From: Bradyrhizobium elkanii WSM2783
GTDB lineage: Bacteria > Pseudomonadota > Alphaproteobacteria > Rhizobiales > Xanthobacteraceae
Direction: 5' to 3'
Length of the DNA stretch: 64,000 bases
Assembly (NCBI RefSeq): GCF_000472865.1
Contig: NZ_AXAP01000009.1
Span: 62,001-126,000, forward strand
The notes below the pieces were generated by a model. That model ran no database searches. It saw only the letters and a list, made by a program, of their open reading frames with translations, and had not been told where the DNA came from. The position numbers and the translations under genes are program-made. How positions within the stretch are numbered: the first letter of the stretch is position 1; each line of letters starts with the position of its first letter. Positions 25,361 to 34,222 of the stretch are shown piece by piece.

Positions 25361-25719
25361 TTCGGGAACCCCCTCGAAGATACAATTTCGTTAGTCGCGG
25401 TGGCGCCGTTTTGGTTCTGTGGATCGAATGGTTGGGTTGGCAACCTTGTGGATGTGACGGATATCACTCAATTGTCGCCGCGGACAACCTGATCGGCGCG
25501 TATTGTCGCAGGCCTGTCGCATTCATCGCGGTGCAAACCGGCTGGCGCGATTGTGATTTCCACACAATTCGTCCCGTTGTGTAGCTGCATCCCCGATGGA
25601 CGCCGCAATTCGCGTCGTAGCCCGGGTGGAGCGCCAGCGTAACCCGGGAGCGCTCTCAATGTTGACGCAGATGTCCCGGGTTTCGCTTCGCTGCACCCGG
25701 GCTACGAAGGAACTGGGAC
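25361..25719. other. Divergent intergenic region
   Basis: 359 bp between the divergent FecR-like and S10 peptidase genes. No gene was seen. The right half is the repeat at 25618-25704; the peptidase ribosome site (AAGGA) starts right after it. Promoters for both genes should lie in 25361-25617 but none stands out. Confidence 0.5.
25618..25704. repeat. Dispersed repeat, TAGCCCGGGTGGAGCG family, copy 2
   Basis: Same inverted ends as 22143-22221 (TAGCCCGGGTGGAGCG ... CACCCGGGCTA). It ends 16 bp before the peptidase start codon, so it will be in or next to that gene's 5' leader. Confidence 0.8.
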
Positions 25720-27309
25720 ATGGCAAGCTGGGTCGGAACACAGCGCAACGCGCGCACGCGCATGATGGTCGCGCTGCTCGCATTTTCAGTCGTGAGCGGC
25801 GCGTGGGCGCAGGACGCGGGCGACACCCCCAAACCGCCATCACAGTCAGATTCGCCGACGACTCAGGCACCGGCGGGTCGTAAGGGCGGTGCAGACCGCA
25901 GTGCGGCAGCCAATCCACCGTCGGCGTCCGAGCAGCACCGCTTGCCGCCTGACTCCACGACCAAGCAGACGCTGGCGCTGCCCAGACGTAGCTTGGAGTT
26001 CACGGCCACCGCGGGCTCGATCCGCCTGTTCGACCAGAAGGGCGAGCCGCAGGCCGATATTGCCTATACCTCCTATCAGCTCGACGGCACCGATCGGACG
26101 AATCGCCCGGTCACCTTCCTGTTCAACGGCGGGCCGGGCGCATCGTCGGCCTGGCTGCAGCTCGGCAGCGCCGGACCGTGGCGGATTGCGCTGGGCGGCG
26201 AGGGAGCGGTGTCGTCGGCGTCGCCCGAACTGGTGCCGAATGCGGAAACCTGGCTCGACTTCACCGACCTCGTCTTCATCGATCCCGTCGGCACCGGCTA
26301 TAGCCGTTTTGTCGCGACCGGGGACGACGTGCGCAAGCGCTTCTTCTCCGTCGACGGCGATGTCAACGCGATCGCGCTGGTGATCCGCCGCTGGCTCGAG
26401 AAGCACGAGCGGCTGCTGTCGCCGAAATATGTCGTGGGCGAAAGCTATGGCGGCATCCGCGGACCGAAGATCGTGCATAACCTGCAGACCGAGCAGGGCG
26501 TCGGCGTGAAGGGATTGATCCTGCTCTCGCCGCTGCTCGATTTCCGTGAATTCCAGGGCACGAGCCTGCTGCAATATGTCGCGAGCCTTCCGAGCATGGC
26601 GGCGGTCGCGCGGCAGAGGAAGGGCCCGGTGACGCGCAGCGACGTCGCCGATGTCGAACAATACGCGCGCGGCGATTTCCTGGTCGACCTTGTCAAGGGG
26701 CAGGCCGACAGCGAGGCCACGACACGGCTCGCCAACAGGGTGGCGGCCCTGACCGATATCGATCCGGCGGTAAGCCGTCGCCTCGCGGGGCGTTTCGATA
26801 TCTCCGAATTCCGCAGGGAATTCGATCGCCGCAACGGCAAAGTGACCGGCCGCTACGACGCGTCAGTCGAAGGCTTCGATCCCAATCCGGATTCGAGCGT
26901 ATCCCGCTTCGGCGATCCGTCCGGCGATCCGCTGATTGCGCCGCTGACGAGCGCGGTTGTCGACCTCACCAGGGGCAGGCTGAACTGGCAGCCGGACGGA
27001 TCCTATCATCTTCTCAACGGCAGCGTCGCCGGCTCCTGGGATTTCGGCCGCGGGACAAACCCGGCCGAGTCGGTCTCACAGGTCCGGCAGATTCTCGCGC
27101 TCGATCCGAAGCTGAAGCTCCTGGTCGGCCACGGCCTGTTCGATCTCGCGACTCCTTACTTCGGCTCGGCGATGGCGCTCGACCAACTGCCGGCCTTTGC
27201 GAGCCCGGACCGTGTCAAACTCGTCGTCTATCCCGGCGGCCACATGTTCTATTCCCGCGACACCTCACGCCAGGCGTTCAGAGGCGAGGTCGAAGCGGTG
27301 ATGAAGTAG
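25720..27309 (+). CDS. Serine carboxypeptidase-like S10 family peptidase
   Basis: 529 residues with a signal peptide (about 15-30) and a Pro/Ser/Gln-rich linker. The catalytic domain has FNGGPGASSAW (oxyanion, about 135-145), Ser242 in GESYGG, Asp in HGLFDLATPY and His in YPGGHMFY, the S10 triad. S10 enzymes trim residues from peptide C-termini at acid pH, here probably in the periplasm. The ATG at 25720 follows AAGGA; ATGs at 25762 and 25765 would keep only the signal peptide. Confidence 0.9.
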   Translation: MASWVGTQRNARTRMMVALLAFSVVSGAWAQDAGDTPKPPSQSDSPTTQAPAGRKGGADRSAAANPPSASEQHRLPPDSTTKQTLALPRRSLEFTATAGSIRLFDQKGEPQADIAYTSYQLDGTDRTNRPVTFLFNGGPGASSAWLQLGSAGPWRIALGGEGAVSSASPELVPNAETWLDFTDLVFIDPVGTGYSRFVATGDDVRKRFFSVDGDVNAIALVIRRWLEKHERLLSPKYVVGESYGGIRGPKIVHNLQTEQGVGVKGLILLSPLLDFREFQGTSLLQYVASLPSMAAVARQRKGPVTRSDVADVEQYARGDFLVDLVKGQADSEATTRLANRVAALTDIDPAVSRRLAGRFDISEFRREFDRRNGKVTGRYDASVEGFDPNPDSSVSRFGDPSGDPLIAPLTSAVVDLTRGRLNWQPDGSYHLLNGSVAGSWDFGRGTNPAESVSQVRQILALDPKLKLLVGHGLFDLATPYFGSAMALDQLPAFASPDRVKLVVYPGGHMFYSRDTSRQAFRGEVEAVMK

Positions 27310-27365
27310 GCGAGAGCGATTGACGTTCTTCGCCTGCGTACTCAAACAGCGTGCTCTCCAGGAGA

Positions 27366-27470
27366 CCCTCATGGTGACGAGCGCGTCTTCGCGCGTCTCG
27401 AACCATGAGGCCTCGATCTCACCCGCGCCATGCCTCGAGACGCCGCTTGCGCGGCTCCTCGGGATGAGGG
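27366..27470. repeat. Dispersed repeat, CCTCATGGTGAGGAGCG family, copy 2
   Basis: Same arms as 18269-18375 with a few base changes, located 57 bp after the peptidase stop. Confidence 0.75.
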
Positions 27471-27495
27471 TCGTCGCATTCATCGCGCAAGGGAC

Positions 27496-27636
27496 GTGAC
27501 AATATTTTGCAGCTTACTTGAAGTTGCCGTCTCGCGTGATCGGGCAGCGCTTCTGTCGTATGACGCGCATCATTTTGCTGATGCAAAATTCACGTTTTTG
27601 AGAGTCGTGATTGAACCTGAGGACGTGCGGCACTGA
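27496..27636 (+). CDS. Doubtful 46-residue ORF before an orphan terminator
   Basis: GTG at 27496 opens a 46-residue frame (VTIFCSLLEVAV... ending EDVRH) in AT-richer sequence between two repeats. The ribosome site is poor. A strong intrinsic terminator lies 40 bases after the stop, so a short transcript is plausible; whether it is coding or a small RNA cannot be decided. Low confidence as a protein gene. Confidence 0.25.
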   Translation: MTIFCSLLEVAVSRDRAALLSYDAHHFADAKFTFLRVVIEPEDVRH

Positions 27637-27675
27637 CCAATTCAGTGCTGGGGATTTCAGGGCCCAGTGACGACC

Positions 27676-27720
27676 AACGCCACCAAGCAATACTCATTGC
27701 GCTCGGTGGCGTTTATTTTT
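27676..27720 (+). terminator. Strong intrinsic terminator without an adjacent gene
   Basis: Arms AACGCCACC (27676-27684) and GGTGGCGTT (27705-27713) enclose an inner stem GCAAT/ATTGC and are followed by TATTTTT. It lies 367 bases after the peptidase stop and just before a repeat. It could end a long peptidase 3' UTR or a separate short transcript. Confidence 0.65.
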
Positions 27721-27751
27721 GGCGAAGCTGTTTCGCCGCAAGCCCCACCGT

Positions 27752-27860
27752 CGTCATTCCGGGACGCGCGTAGCGCGAGCCCGGAATCCAGTTCTCCACC
27801 TGCACCCGCGGCTCGATGGATTCCGGGCTCATCGCTGCGCGATGCCCCGGCAGGGACGAC
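27752..27860. repeat. Dispersed repeat, CGTCATTCCGGG family, copy 2
   Basis: CGTCATTCCGGG at the left, GAATCCAG/TGGATTCCGGG inside; the right end (CCCGGCAGGGACGAC) has drifted from the first copy at 19725-19834. Confidence 0.75.
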
Positions 27861-27933
27861 ACCGGTGTGAAGCGCGACAGAAACTGAAGGGCACGGCGCG
27901 TGCGCCGTTGCCCGTGACACGGCAACTATCGCC

Positions 27934-28470
27934 TCAATACACCAGCCCGGTGCCGGGCGGCTTCTCCAGCGCGGCGGCGAGCGAGCGGTATTCCTCGCTG
28001 CTCGTGCCGGCGAGCTGGGCGATGCGGTTGAGATGATACTGTGCCTGGTCGCGGTTGCCCTGTTCGACCTGCCACAGACCGTAATACTGCCAGGTCTTGA
28101 CGTGGTTCGGATCGGCCTTCAGCGCGCGCTCGTACCAGACCTGCGACAGCTTGTAGTCGCCGAGCTTGCGATAGGAATAACCGATCAGGTTGGCGACCGC
28201 GGCGGTGTCGTCGCGGTGCAGCGCCTTCAATTGCTCGATCGCGTTCGCATAATCGTGGCGGTCGTAGATCGTGGCATAGGCGGCGTGATAGCCATTCTCG
28301 AAGGCGGCCTGTTCGACGTTCGGACGAATCTCCGACTTCTTCTTGCCCTTGGGCGGCGGCGGGGGCGGATCGTTATCCGGCGCGGCATAGACCGCGGTAA
28401 CGACGGGCGCTGCCGCAAGCGTCAGCGACAACATGGCGAGCGTCAACAGCCTGATCGCGAATTTCTGCAT
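27934..28470 (-). CDS. Secreted TPR-repeat protein
   Basis: 178 residues: signal peptide (1-30), a Pro-run plus Lys-rich linker (PPPPPPKGKKK), then about two and a half tetratricopeptide repeats (YHAAYATIYDRHDYANAIEQL, LIGYSYRKLGDYKLSQVWYERALKADPNH and a following helix pair). TPR domains bind protein partners. It is probably a periplasmic scaffold; the partner is unknown. It is monocistronic and convergent with the orphan terminator region. Confidence 0.8.
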   Translation of the reverse strand: MQKFAIRLLTLAMLSLTLAAAPVVTAVYAAPDNDPPPPPPKGKKKSEIRPNVEQAAFENGYHAAYATIYDRHDYANAIEQLKALHRDDTAAVANLIGYSYRKLGDYKLSQVWYERALKADPNHVKTWQYYGLWQVEQGNRDQAQYHLNRIAQLAGTSSEEYRSLAAALEKPPGTGLVY

Positions 28471-28766
28471 GCCTCTCTCCTGATGGTCAGCCCGGCGATC
28501 CTATACCGCGGCCCGTTTCCTTGAACACCCAGTGCTCGGAAACATTCCCGCTTCGGCACGCCATTTTGAAACTCACGCCTCGCAGACATGACGCGGTCAG
28601 GACTTATCGCGGTCGCGGACATGAACAGGATGTCATGGAGATGAACAAATTCCGTCCGCGCGTTTCAGCGTGGGTTCAGCGCCGCCGACTTAAGGTCGTC
28701 CTCACTGATCGGCGAGCCCGGCCATCCGACCGGAAGTCTCAGCGATCCCTGGAAGAGGAGACAACC

Positions 28767-29045
28767 ATGCTCAAGACCATTTCCGCGGCGCTGCTTGCAG
28801 TTTCCGTGATGGCGGCGCCCGCGTTTGCCGGCAACTATGGCAAGACGACCCAGGCGCCGGTGATCAAGTCCGAACTGACGAAGTCGAAGGCGCTGCATGC
28901 CAACGCCAAGATGGTGCGCCATCATCATAAGCACCAGCGCTACGTCCGCCATCATGGCCACCACAAGCACATCGGTGTGATCAAGACGCATGTCACGCCG
29001 AAGGTCGCGGTCAAGCCCATCGTGCGGCCCGCCAAGCGCGGCTGA
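28767..29045 (+). CDS. Small secreted His-rich protein
   Basis: 92 residues from the ATG at 28767 behind GGAAGAGGAG; the frame is open upstream to 28521 without a better start. Signal peptide ends APAFAG. The middle (VRHHHKHQRYVRHHGHHKH) has nine His in nineteen residues, the tail is Lys/Val/Pro-rich. It could bind metal ions or protons in the periplasm. No family recognised. A strong hairpin at 29124 follows. Confidence 0.7.
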   Translation: MLKTISAALLAVSVMAAPAFAGNYGKTTQAPVIKSELTKSKALHANAKMVRHHHKHQRYVRHHGHHKHIGVIKTHVTPKVAVKPIVRPAKRG

Positions 29046-29123
29046 ATCCTGACTTCCACGACTGGTCCGTCCGCCGCGGCCTTGATCCACATTGCCCCAC
29101 CGCGCCGGCGGATATCAGGCCCA

Positions 29124-29155
29124 CCCACGGCCATTGCATCCCCAATGGCCGTGGG
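29124..29155. terminator. Perfect 13-bp hairpin
   Basis: CCCACGGCCATTG (29124-29136) and CAATGGCCGTGGG (29143-29155) are perfectly complementary around a 6-base loop. It lies 79 bp after the His-rich gene with no T-run, so it may be a 3' stabiliser or an atypical terminator. Confidence 0.45.
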
Positions 29156-29256
29156 ATGGTGCATTGAGGCGACGCCGAGATGCGAATTCCCTTTCGCCGC
29201 TGGCCGGTCTAAGAAACTGCCGGGACCGATGCAGTCGACTTTGGGGCGAAAGGAAC

Positions 29257-29685
29257 TTGGCGAAGACAGCAAGACTTACGGCAATCCTGCTGTTGCCGAT
29301 CGCGCTCGGGGCGTGCTCCGCATTCAGCAGCGACGACAACCGGTCGATCAGCTTCACCGATGACCGCGGTGTCGCCGACCAGCCGTATCCGAAGAATTAC
29401 CGCGCCGAGACCCTGGCGTTCATGCACACCTATCTCAACGACCCCACCGGCGTACGGGACGCGGCCATGGCCGAGCCGGTGCAGCGGACGGTCGGTGGGC
29501 GGCAGCGCTACGTCACCTGCCTGCGCTTCAGCGCCCGCGACTCGGACGGCGCCTATCGGCCGACGCGGGAGCGCGCGATCGTGTACGTCGATGGCCGGCT
29601 CGACCGCATGATGGAAAATGCTACCGAGCCTTGCGCCAGCGCGACCTACGCGCCATTTCCTGAGCTGGAGAAGATGTCGCGGTAG
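29257..29685 (+). CDS. Small lipoprotein of unknown function
   Basis: 142 residues from TTG at 29257; AAAGGA ends 2-3 bases before it, and this start gives a perfect lipoprotein signal (LTAILLLPIALGAC, lipobox LGAC). The mature part has two further cysteines (TCLRFSARD, EPCASAT) that could pair. It would be anchored in the inner or outer membrane. No domain was recognised. The open frame upstream to 29092 lacks protein character. Confidence 0.72.
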   Translation: MAKTARLTAILLLPIALGACSAFSSDDNRSISFTDDRGVADQPYPKNYRAETLAFMHTYLNDPTGVRDAAMAEPVQRTVGGRQRYVTCLRFSARDSDGAYRPTRERAIVYVDGRLDRMMENATEPCASATYAPFPELEKMSR

Positions 29686-29949
29686 CGGCGGCTCGGTGGC
29701 CGCAGGGTTACCGGGATGGGATCACTTTTCGGCGAGGGGTGAACCTCTGCTTAGTCAGATCCGACATCCGTTCTGGTGGCCGGCTCCGGATTAACTGGAG
29801 GGAAAATTCTTCCATGCGATGGAACCAGCGGGTGTTGCGGCGCTGTCACTGTGACGAACACGTGATGCTCTGGCGGTGCCCCAAAGCAACCTAATTGAAG
29901 TCACGTTGTTTGGTTTGATGTCGCGTCGTGGAGTGAACGGGGAAGTACC

Positions 29950-30666
29950 ATGAAGAAGTTTTTGCTTGGCGCAGTCGCCCTGGCCGCATTCGCCGGCCCG
30001 GCTTTCGCGGCTGACATGCCGGCACGGCCCTATACCAAGGCACCGCCGGCCTATACGGCGCCAGCGTTGGTTTACAATTGGACCGGATTCTATATCGGCG
30101 GCCATATCGGCGGCGGCTTCACCGACGGCAACAATCTGCTCGGCAGCGACGCGCGCTTCCTGGGCGGCGTGCAGGGCGGTTTTGATTATCAATTCGCGCC
30201 GAACTGGGTGGTGGGCGTCGAGGCGCAATACAGCTGGCTGCCGGGCACCAGCAATAATGGCTTCGTGTTCCCCGCTGGAACGGTGGTGACGGGCAATACC
30301 GACCAGCTCGGGTCGGTAACCGGCCGGCTGGGCTACACCTGGGGTCCGGCGCTGCTCTACGCCAAGGGCGGTTACGCTTGGCGTGAGAATAGCAATCTCG
30401 GCGTCGCCTTCGCCGGCGTGCCGCAGCCCTTCACGACCGACGGCAACCGCAAGGACGGCTACACGGTTGGCGCAGGCCTCGAATACATGTTCGCGCCGAA
30501 CTGGTCGGCCAAGGCCGAGTACCAGTATTACAATTTCGGCCACACGACCTTCACCTCCGGTCCGGCCGAGATCGTCGGCTCCCGCTTCCGGGACGACGAG
30601 CATACGGTCAAGGTCGGCGTGAACTACCGCTTCGGCTGGGGCGGGCCGGTCGCTTCCAAATACTGA
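29950..30666 (+). CDS. Outer-membrane beta-barrel protein (Omp25/RopB-like)
   Basis: 238 residues. Signal peptide (AVALAAFAGPAFA), a Pro/Ala/Tyr linker, then an eight-stranded barrel opening NWTGFYIGGHIGGGF and ending in the aromatic-rich VGVNYRFGWG. This is the layout of the small surface porin-like proteins abundant in rhizobia and Brucella, which support envelope integrity. The predicted C-terminus is ...VASKY. A clear intrinsic terminator follows at 30690. The upstream 264 bp holds no gene and an unclear promoter. Confidence 0.9.
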   Translation: MKKFLLGAVALAAFAGPAFAADMPARPYTKAPPAYTAPALVYNWTGFYIGGHIGGGFTDGNNLLGSDARFLGGVQGGFDYQFAPNWVVGVEAQYSWLPGTSNNGFVFPAGTVVTGNTDQLGSVTGRLGYTWGPALLYAKGGYAWRENSNLGVAFAGVPQPFTTDGNRKDGYTVGAGLEYMFAPNWSAKAEYQYYNFGHTTFTSGPAEIVGSRFRDDEHTVKVGVNYRFGWGGPVASKY

Positions 30667-30689
30667 CCGCGGGTTTCCGCGGGGGGCGA

Positions 30690-30714
30690 GGGCCGGCTTT
30701 CCGCCGGCCCTTTT
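30690..30714 (+). terminator. Intrinsic terminator of the barrel gene
   Basis: GGGCCGGC (30690-30697) pairs with GCCGGCCC (30703-30710), then TTTT. A small CCGCG/CGCGG hairpin precedes it. Confidence 0.85.
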
Positions 30715-30818
30715 GCTGCAGGGCTACCGGCGCTGCGGAAAATATTTTTTGCGGTGCACGGAACTTTCACGCTCGATGGTTTATTATGCCGGCCGCCGGG
30801 CCAGGTGGACACACGAAC

Positions 30819-31058
30819 ATGCGTGCTTTTGCGTTAGCGTTGATTTTTTCTGCGGCGATATCGCCATGCCTTGCCCAGACCGTGCTGAAATCCGAACCGC
30901 TGATTCTCGCGCCCTACGAGGTCGCCTTTGTCCAGGATCCGGCCTGCGGGGTCGGCAAGGTGCTCAAGGTCACCGGCGCGATCAGGGGACTGCACCGGCG
31001 TAAGGCGTGCGTGACGCTGGCCTCGGAGCAGGCCTCACTGGTGAGCGCGACGCCGTAA
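30819..31058 (+). CDS. Small secreted protein (79 aa)
   Basis: 79 residues from the ATG at 30819. Signal peptide ends SPCLAQ. The mature part (about 59 residues) has two cysteines (QDPACGVGKV, KACVTL) and a LKVTGAIRGLHRRKACV core seen in a family of unknown function common in Bradyrhizobium. Its last 24 bases overlap the convergent gene at 31035. Confidence 0.75.
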   Translation: MRAFALALIFSAAISPCLAQTVLKSEPLILAPYEVAFVQDPACGVGKVLKVTGAIRGLHRRKACVTLASEQASLVSATP

Positions 31059-31334
31059 GGCTTTTTCCTGCGGCGGCTCGGGCGGCGAGAGCTGCGGCTC
31101 GCTCCGCGCCTCGCGTTCGGCATCGGCCTTGTTCTTGGCGGGGTCTTCGTTCGGCTCCGCCTGGCAGGGCCTGATCTCGTAATCATTGTCCAGGACCGGA
31201 CGCGGGGCGGCCTTGTCCTCGTCGGTGGCGACATCGACGACCAGGCCGCTCTTCCGGGCGACCTTCCAGACATCCGCCTCGGTCGGATAGGCCTTGCTCA
31301 GCTTGGCATCGTTGGAAAACAGCGCGTACGGCAT
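31035..31334 (-). CDS. Conserved small hypothetical protein (99 aa)
   Basis: 99 residues from ATG at 31334 (MPYALFSND), though the frame is open to 31355. Opening residues PYALFSNDAKLSKAYPTEADVW are followed by an acidic/Pro-rich tail ending in KALRRRAHQ. No signal peptide or known domain. It overlaps the convergent 79-aa gene by 24 bp. A role cannot be assigned. Confidence 0.65.
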   Translation of the reverse strand: MPYALFSNDAKLSKAYPTEADVWKVARKSGLVVDVATDEDKAAPRPVLDNDYEIRPCQAEPNEDPAKNKADAEREARSEPQLSPPEPPQEKALRRRAHQ

Positions 31335-31510
31335 TCTTAGCTCGTGGCTCCGCAAAGGCAGTCAACGCCAACCCCGCCCCCGGGTTTCAGCACCGCCAAC
31401 CGTCTTGTTTCACGCCCAGGTGAGGGCGTCCGTCACCCCGTCTTGAGTCCCTAATAAGTGGTGAATCCCCCAAAAAAGAATCCGCAAGACTCCGGTGCTA
31501 GAATCGCCGG

Positions 31511-31630
31511 ATGCTCCAGGCCATGACAACGGTTCTGCACACATCCAGCGAACGCGTGCATGTCACGCTCACCGCGGCGCTGTTGGTCGCCTCTGTGGCC
31601 AATATGCTGCTGGTATGGGCCTGGCTCTGA
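31511..31630 (+). CDS. Candidate 39-residue membrane peptide
   Basis: Frame of 39 residues from ATG at 31511 or 35 from ATG at 31523, ending in one hydrophobic helix (TLTAALLVASVANMLLVWAWL). No convincing ribosome site, but TAGAAT lies 6 bases before the first ATG, which would fit a -10 element of a leaderless message. Composition is that of a single-span peptide; confirmation needs conservation or expression data. Confidence 0.4.
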   Translation: MLQAMTTVLHTSSERVHVTLTAALLVASVANMLLVWAWL

Positions 31631-31687
31631 CCGCCAAGACCTGGCGGGACAGCCGGGGGGATTATTCTATTCGGCGGAGCGAGGCGG

Positions 31688-32113
31688 CTAGGTACCCTCG
31701 CTCAGGGTGGCGCGGACCTTGGCCATGGTGGCACGGCAGTATTCCTCGCGCTCCCGGGTAAACCGCTCCTGGTGGGCGCGGAAGCTTGCCACCCGGGCAC
31801 GGATTTCGGCCTGGAAATCGGCGGGGAGGTCGAGACCCGCGATCTGAGGCGGCTTCGCCTGAGACGGCCTTGCCTCAGGGTGCATTGTCTGAGCAGGCAT
31901 CGTCTGAGCTGGGTTGGGCGGGACGGCGATCGGGAGCGGCGGAGGTTCGGCGAGCACGGCTTCAACGTTAACCACGGCGGTGGTTATGGTGGCGCGGACG
32001 GTCGTCTCGGTGGCCGGCGACAACAACTCGGCGTCGGGCTTCTTGCCGGTCACCGATTGCACGAACGCCATTGTCTGAGCGATCAGGAGATCGCGTTCCT
32101 TCATCCATTTCAT
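31688..32113 (-). CDS. Hypothetical protein with charged coiled-coil tail
   Basis: 141 residues from the ATG at 32113 behind CGAGGTG; an in-frame start at 32167 lacks support. N-terminal helix (MKERDLLIAQTMAFVQSVTGK), a Pro/Ala/Gln low-complexity centre, then a charged helix (FQAEIRARVASFRAHQERF) suited to coiled-coil contact. No family recognised. Cytoplasmic by composition. Confidence 0.65.
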   Translation of the reverse strand: MKWMKERDLLIAQTMAFVQSVTGKKPDAELLSPATETTVRATITTAVVNVEAVLAEPPPLPIAVPPNPAQTMPAQTMHPEARPSQAKPPQIAGLDLPADFQAEIRARVASFRAHQERFTREREEYCRATMAKVRATLSEGT

Positions 32114-32267
32114 GGCACACCTCGGCCCTACTCGACTGCAGCAAAGGTTGCCTTCGGAATCAAGCATCCCAAGTTATGGCAGTCCCAATTTCCACCGAGG
32201 TGACAAAAGAGTAACACCACGTCAATCGGAAGAGATCGTTTACCATAACAGGGTGATGGCGCTGTCC

Positions 32268-34136
32268 TCACGGGTGCGGTGGAAACGGCAGCAATTCCTT
32301 GCCGATCGCTCTGATGAGAAACTTCGAGCCGGCATCGGAGAGGTGCACGATATCGGTTATCAGCACCTGGTTGGCATCGGTCCCGATCCCGGTCAGACAG
32401 CCCGCAGCATTGCATAGCGTATGCCAGGCAGAGATGTACTCGATCCCTTCGGCTTTGCTGAAAGCCTCCATCCGCTGATCGTTGTCCAAGCCTGATACGC
32501 CCGCCGCGATTCGCTCCGGAATCTCGTGCCAAATCCGGTAGTGATTGACGAGCGTATGGGGAAGCGTTCGCTTCCAGACCGGCAGTGGACCCAGTATGAC
32601 GATGCGCCGGACCTTGCTGGCGCGCAGCCGCGCGATCGTTTCGTGCAGCTTGCCGAGATCGTTGTTCGTGCCCCACATCGCATGCAGCAGCACGACGTCC
32701 GGATGCGCGGACTGAAGTAGGCCGAAGGCGGTGCGATGGACTTCGTCGCAGCGTGCGTTCGCGCCCGAATCCAGGATCGGAGCGCAGCCCGGCGCGCTGA
32801 ACCTCGCCAGGCGGAACGATCCGCTCGCAGCCTCTGCTTCCTTCAAGCCCGGATAGAGCGCGGCCGCGGTCGAATCGCCCCACAAAAATACGAGCGGCTG
32901 CGTTCCCTGCTCGATGCAGTCTGCGTTGAATTCAGCGCCCGGCGCTTCCAGGAAACACCCGTCGCTAAATCCCGCATTGTCCTTCGCCTGGGTCCGCGCG
33001 ATCGCCTGCACCTCCACAGGAAAACGAAAATCGAATCCGGCCGCGGCGATGGTCACGATACCGGCAAGGCCGACGAGCGCGAGACCGAGCGCTAGTCTCT
33101 TGACTGCCCGGTCGTAGTGGCGAAGCGGAATTTCGACAAAGCGGAATGTCAGCCAGGAAAGAATCACGGAGACGGCGACCGCCGCCCAGATCTCCATCAC
33201 GTTCGGCACGCCGTTGCGCAGAATGCCGAGATAGGACAGGACCGGCCAGTGCCAGAGATAGAGCGGATAGCTGATCAGGCCGATCCATACCATTGGCCGG
33301 TTCGACAGCAGCATCTTGTTCACCGCCGAATTTGGCGTGGCGATCAGGAGTACCGCGCCGAGCACCGGCAGCAGGGCGTAGAGGCCTGGGAATGCGCTGG
33401 CGCGATCCAACAGCAGCGCCGGGCCAAGGATCGCGGCAAGGCCCAACAGAGCAAGATACTCGCCGATCCGCTTGTCCCAGCTAACGCTCTTCCGTACGAG
33501 CACAAGGTGGGCAAGAAGTCCGCCCGCGAGCAACTCCCAGGCGCGTGTGAGCGGTGAGTAGAACGCGACAGTCTCGTAGCCGAAGAAGATACTCAGGCTG
33601 AACGCAAACGACACCAGCGCGATGACCGCGATCCATCGGCCGCGGATTGCGGTTGCGGGGAGAAGAAGGATCAGCGGCGGCCAGAAGATATAGAACTGCT
33701 CTTCGACGCCCAACGACCACAGATGCAGCAGCGGATTGTCCGCGGCGGCAGGTGCGAAATACCCGGTCTGCCTGAGCTGGAACAGATTGGCCGCAAAGGC
33801 AACGCCGGCAGCAATGTTCTCGCTTAGCAGGGTGAATTGATCGGGCAGCAGCGCGAACCATCCGACCAGATAGGTCGCGGTGAGCACGATGACGAGGGCT
33901 GGAAAAATGCGGCGAACGCGCCGTGCATAGAAATCGCCGAACGAGAAGGTGCCGGCATCGACCCTCGTCAGGATGATCCGCGTGATCAGGAAGCCGGAGA
34001 TGACGAAGAAGACGTCAACGCCGATGAAGCCGCCCGGCACCAGCCAAGGCTGGGCATGATAACCGACGACCAGCAGAATGGAGATTGCCCTCAGCCCGTC
34101 GATATCGGGCCGATAAGCCGTTTCGTGATGCGCCAT
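32268..34136 (-). CDS. Acyltransferase 3 family protein with SGNH domain (OafA/YrhL type)
   Basis: 622 residues. The N-terminal 370 residues carry about ten to eleven membrane helices with the catalytic His27 (GYHAQPWLVPGG), FFVISGF and RRIFPAL motifs of acyltransferase 3 enzymes. The C-terminal part is an extracytoplasmic SGNH-like domain beginning LVFLWGDSTAA. Such enzymes O-acetylate LPS O-antigen, exopolysaccharide or peptidoglycan sugars. No polysaccharide gene is adjacent. The start ATG at 34136 is followed directly by the conserved YRPDIDGLRAI. Confidence 0.9.
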   Translation of the reverse strand: MAHHETAYRPDIDGLRAISILLVVGYHAQPWLVPGGFIGVDVFFVISGFLITRIILTRVDAGTFSFGDFYARRVRRIFPALVIVLTATYLVGWFALLPDQFTLLSENIAAGVAFAANLFQLRQTGYFAPAAADNPLLHLWSLGVEEQFYIFWPPLILLLPATAIRGRWIAVIALVSFAFSLSIFFGYETVAFYSPLTRAWELLAGGLLAHLVLVRKSVSWDKRIGEYLALLGLAAILGPALLLDRASAFPGLYALLPVLGAVLLIATPNSAVNKMLLSNRPMVWIGLISYPLYLWHWPVLSYLGILRNGVPNVMEIWAAVAVSVILSWLTFRFVEIPLRHYDRAVKRLALGLALVGLAGIVTIAAAGFDFRFPVEVQAIARTQAKDNAGFSDGCFLEAPGAEFNADCIEQGTQPLVFLWGDSTAAALYPGLKEAEAASGSFRLARFSAPGCAPILDSGANARCDEVHRTAFGLLQSAHPDVVLLHAMWGTNNDLGKLHETIARLRASKVRRIVILGPLPVWKRTLPHTLVNHYRIWHEIPERIAAGVSGLDNDQRMEAFSKAEGIEYISAWHTLCNAAGCLTGIGTDANQVLITDIVHLSDAGSKFLIRAIGKELLPFPPHP

Positions 34137-34222
34137 TGTGCGGATGATGTACCCGGTCCACGGCGACGCCGCCAGAGCGGGCAGGGGCCCGCTTCATCAC
34201 GTATCAAATGTTTGTGGCCCGC

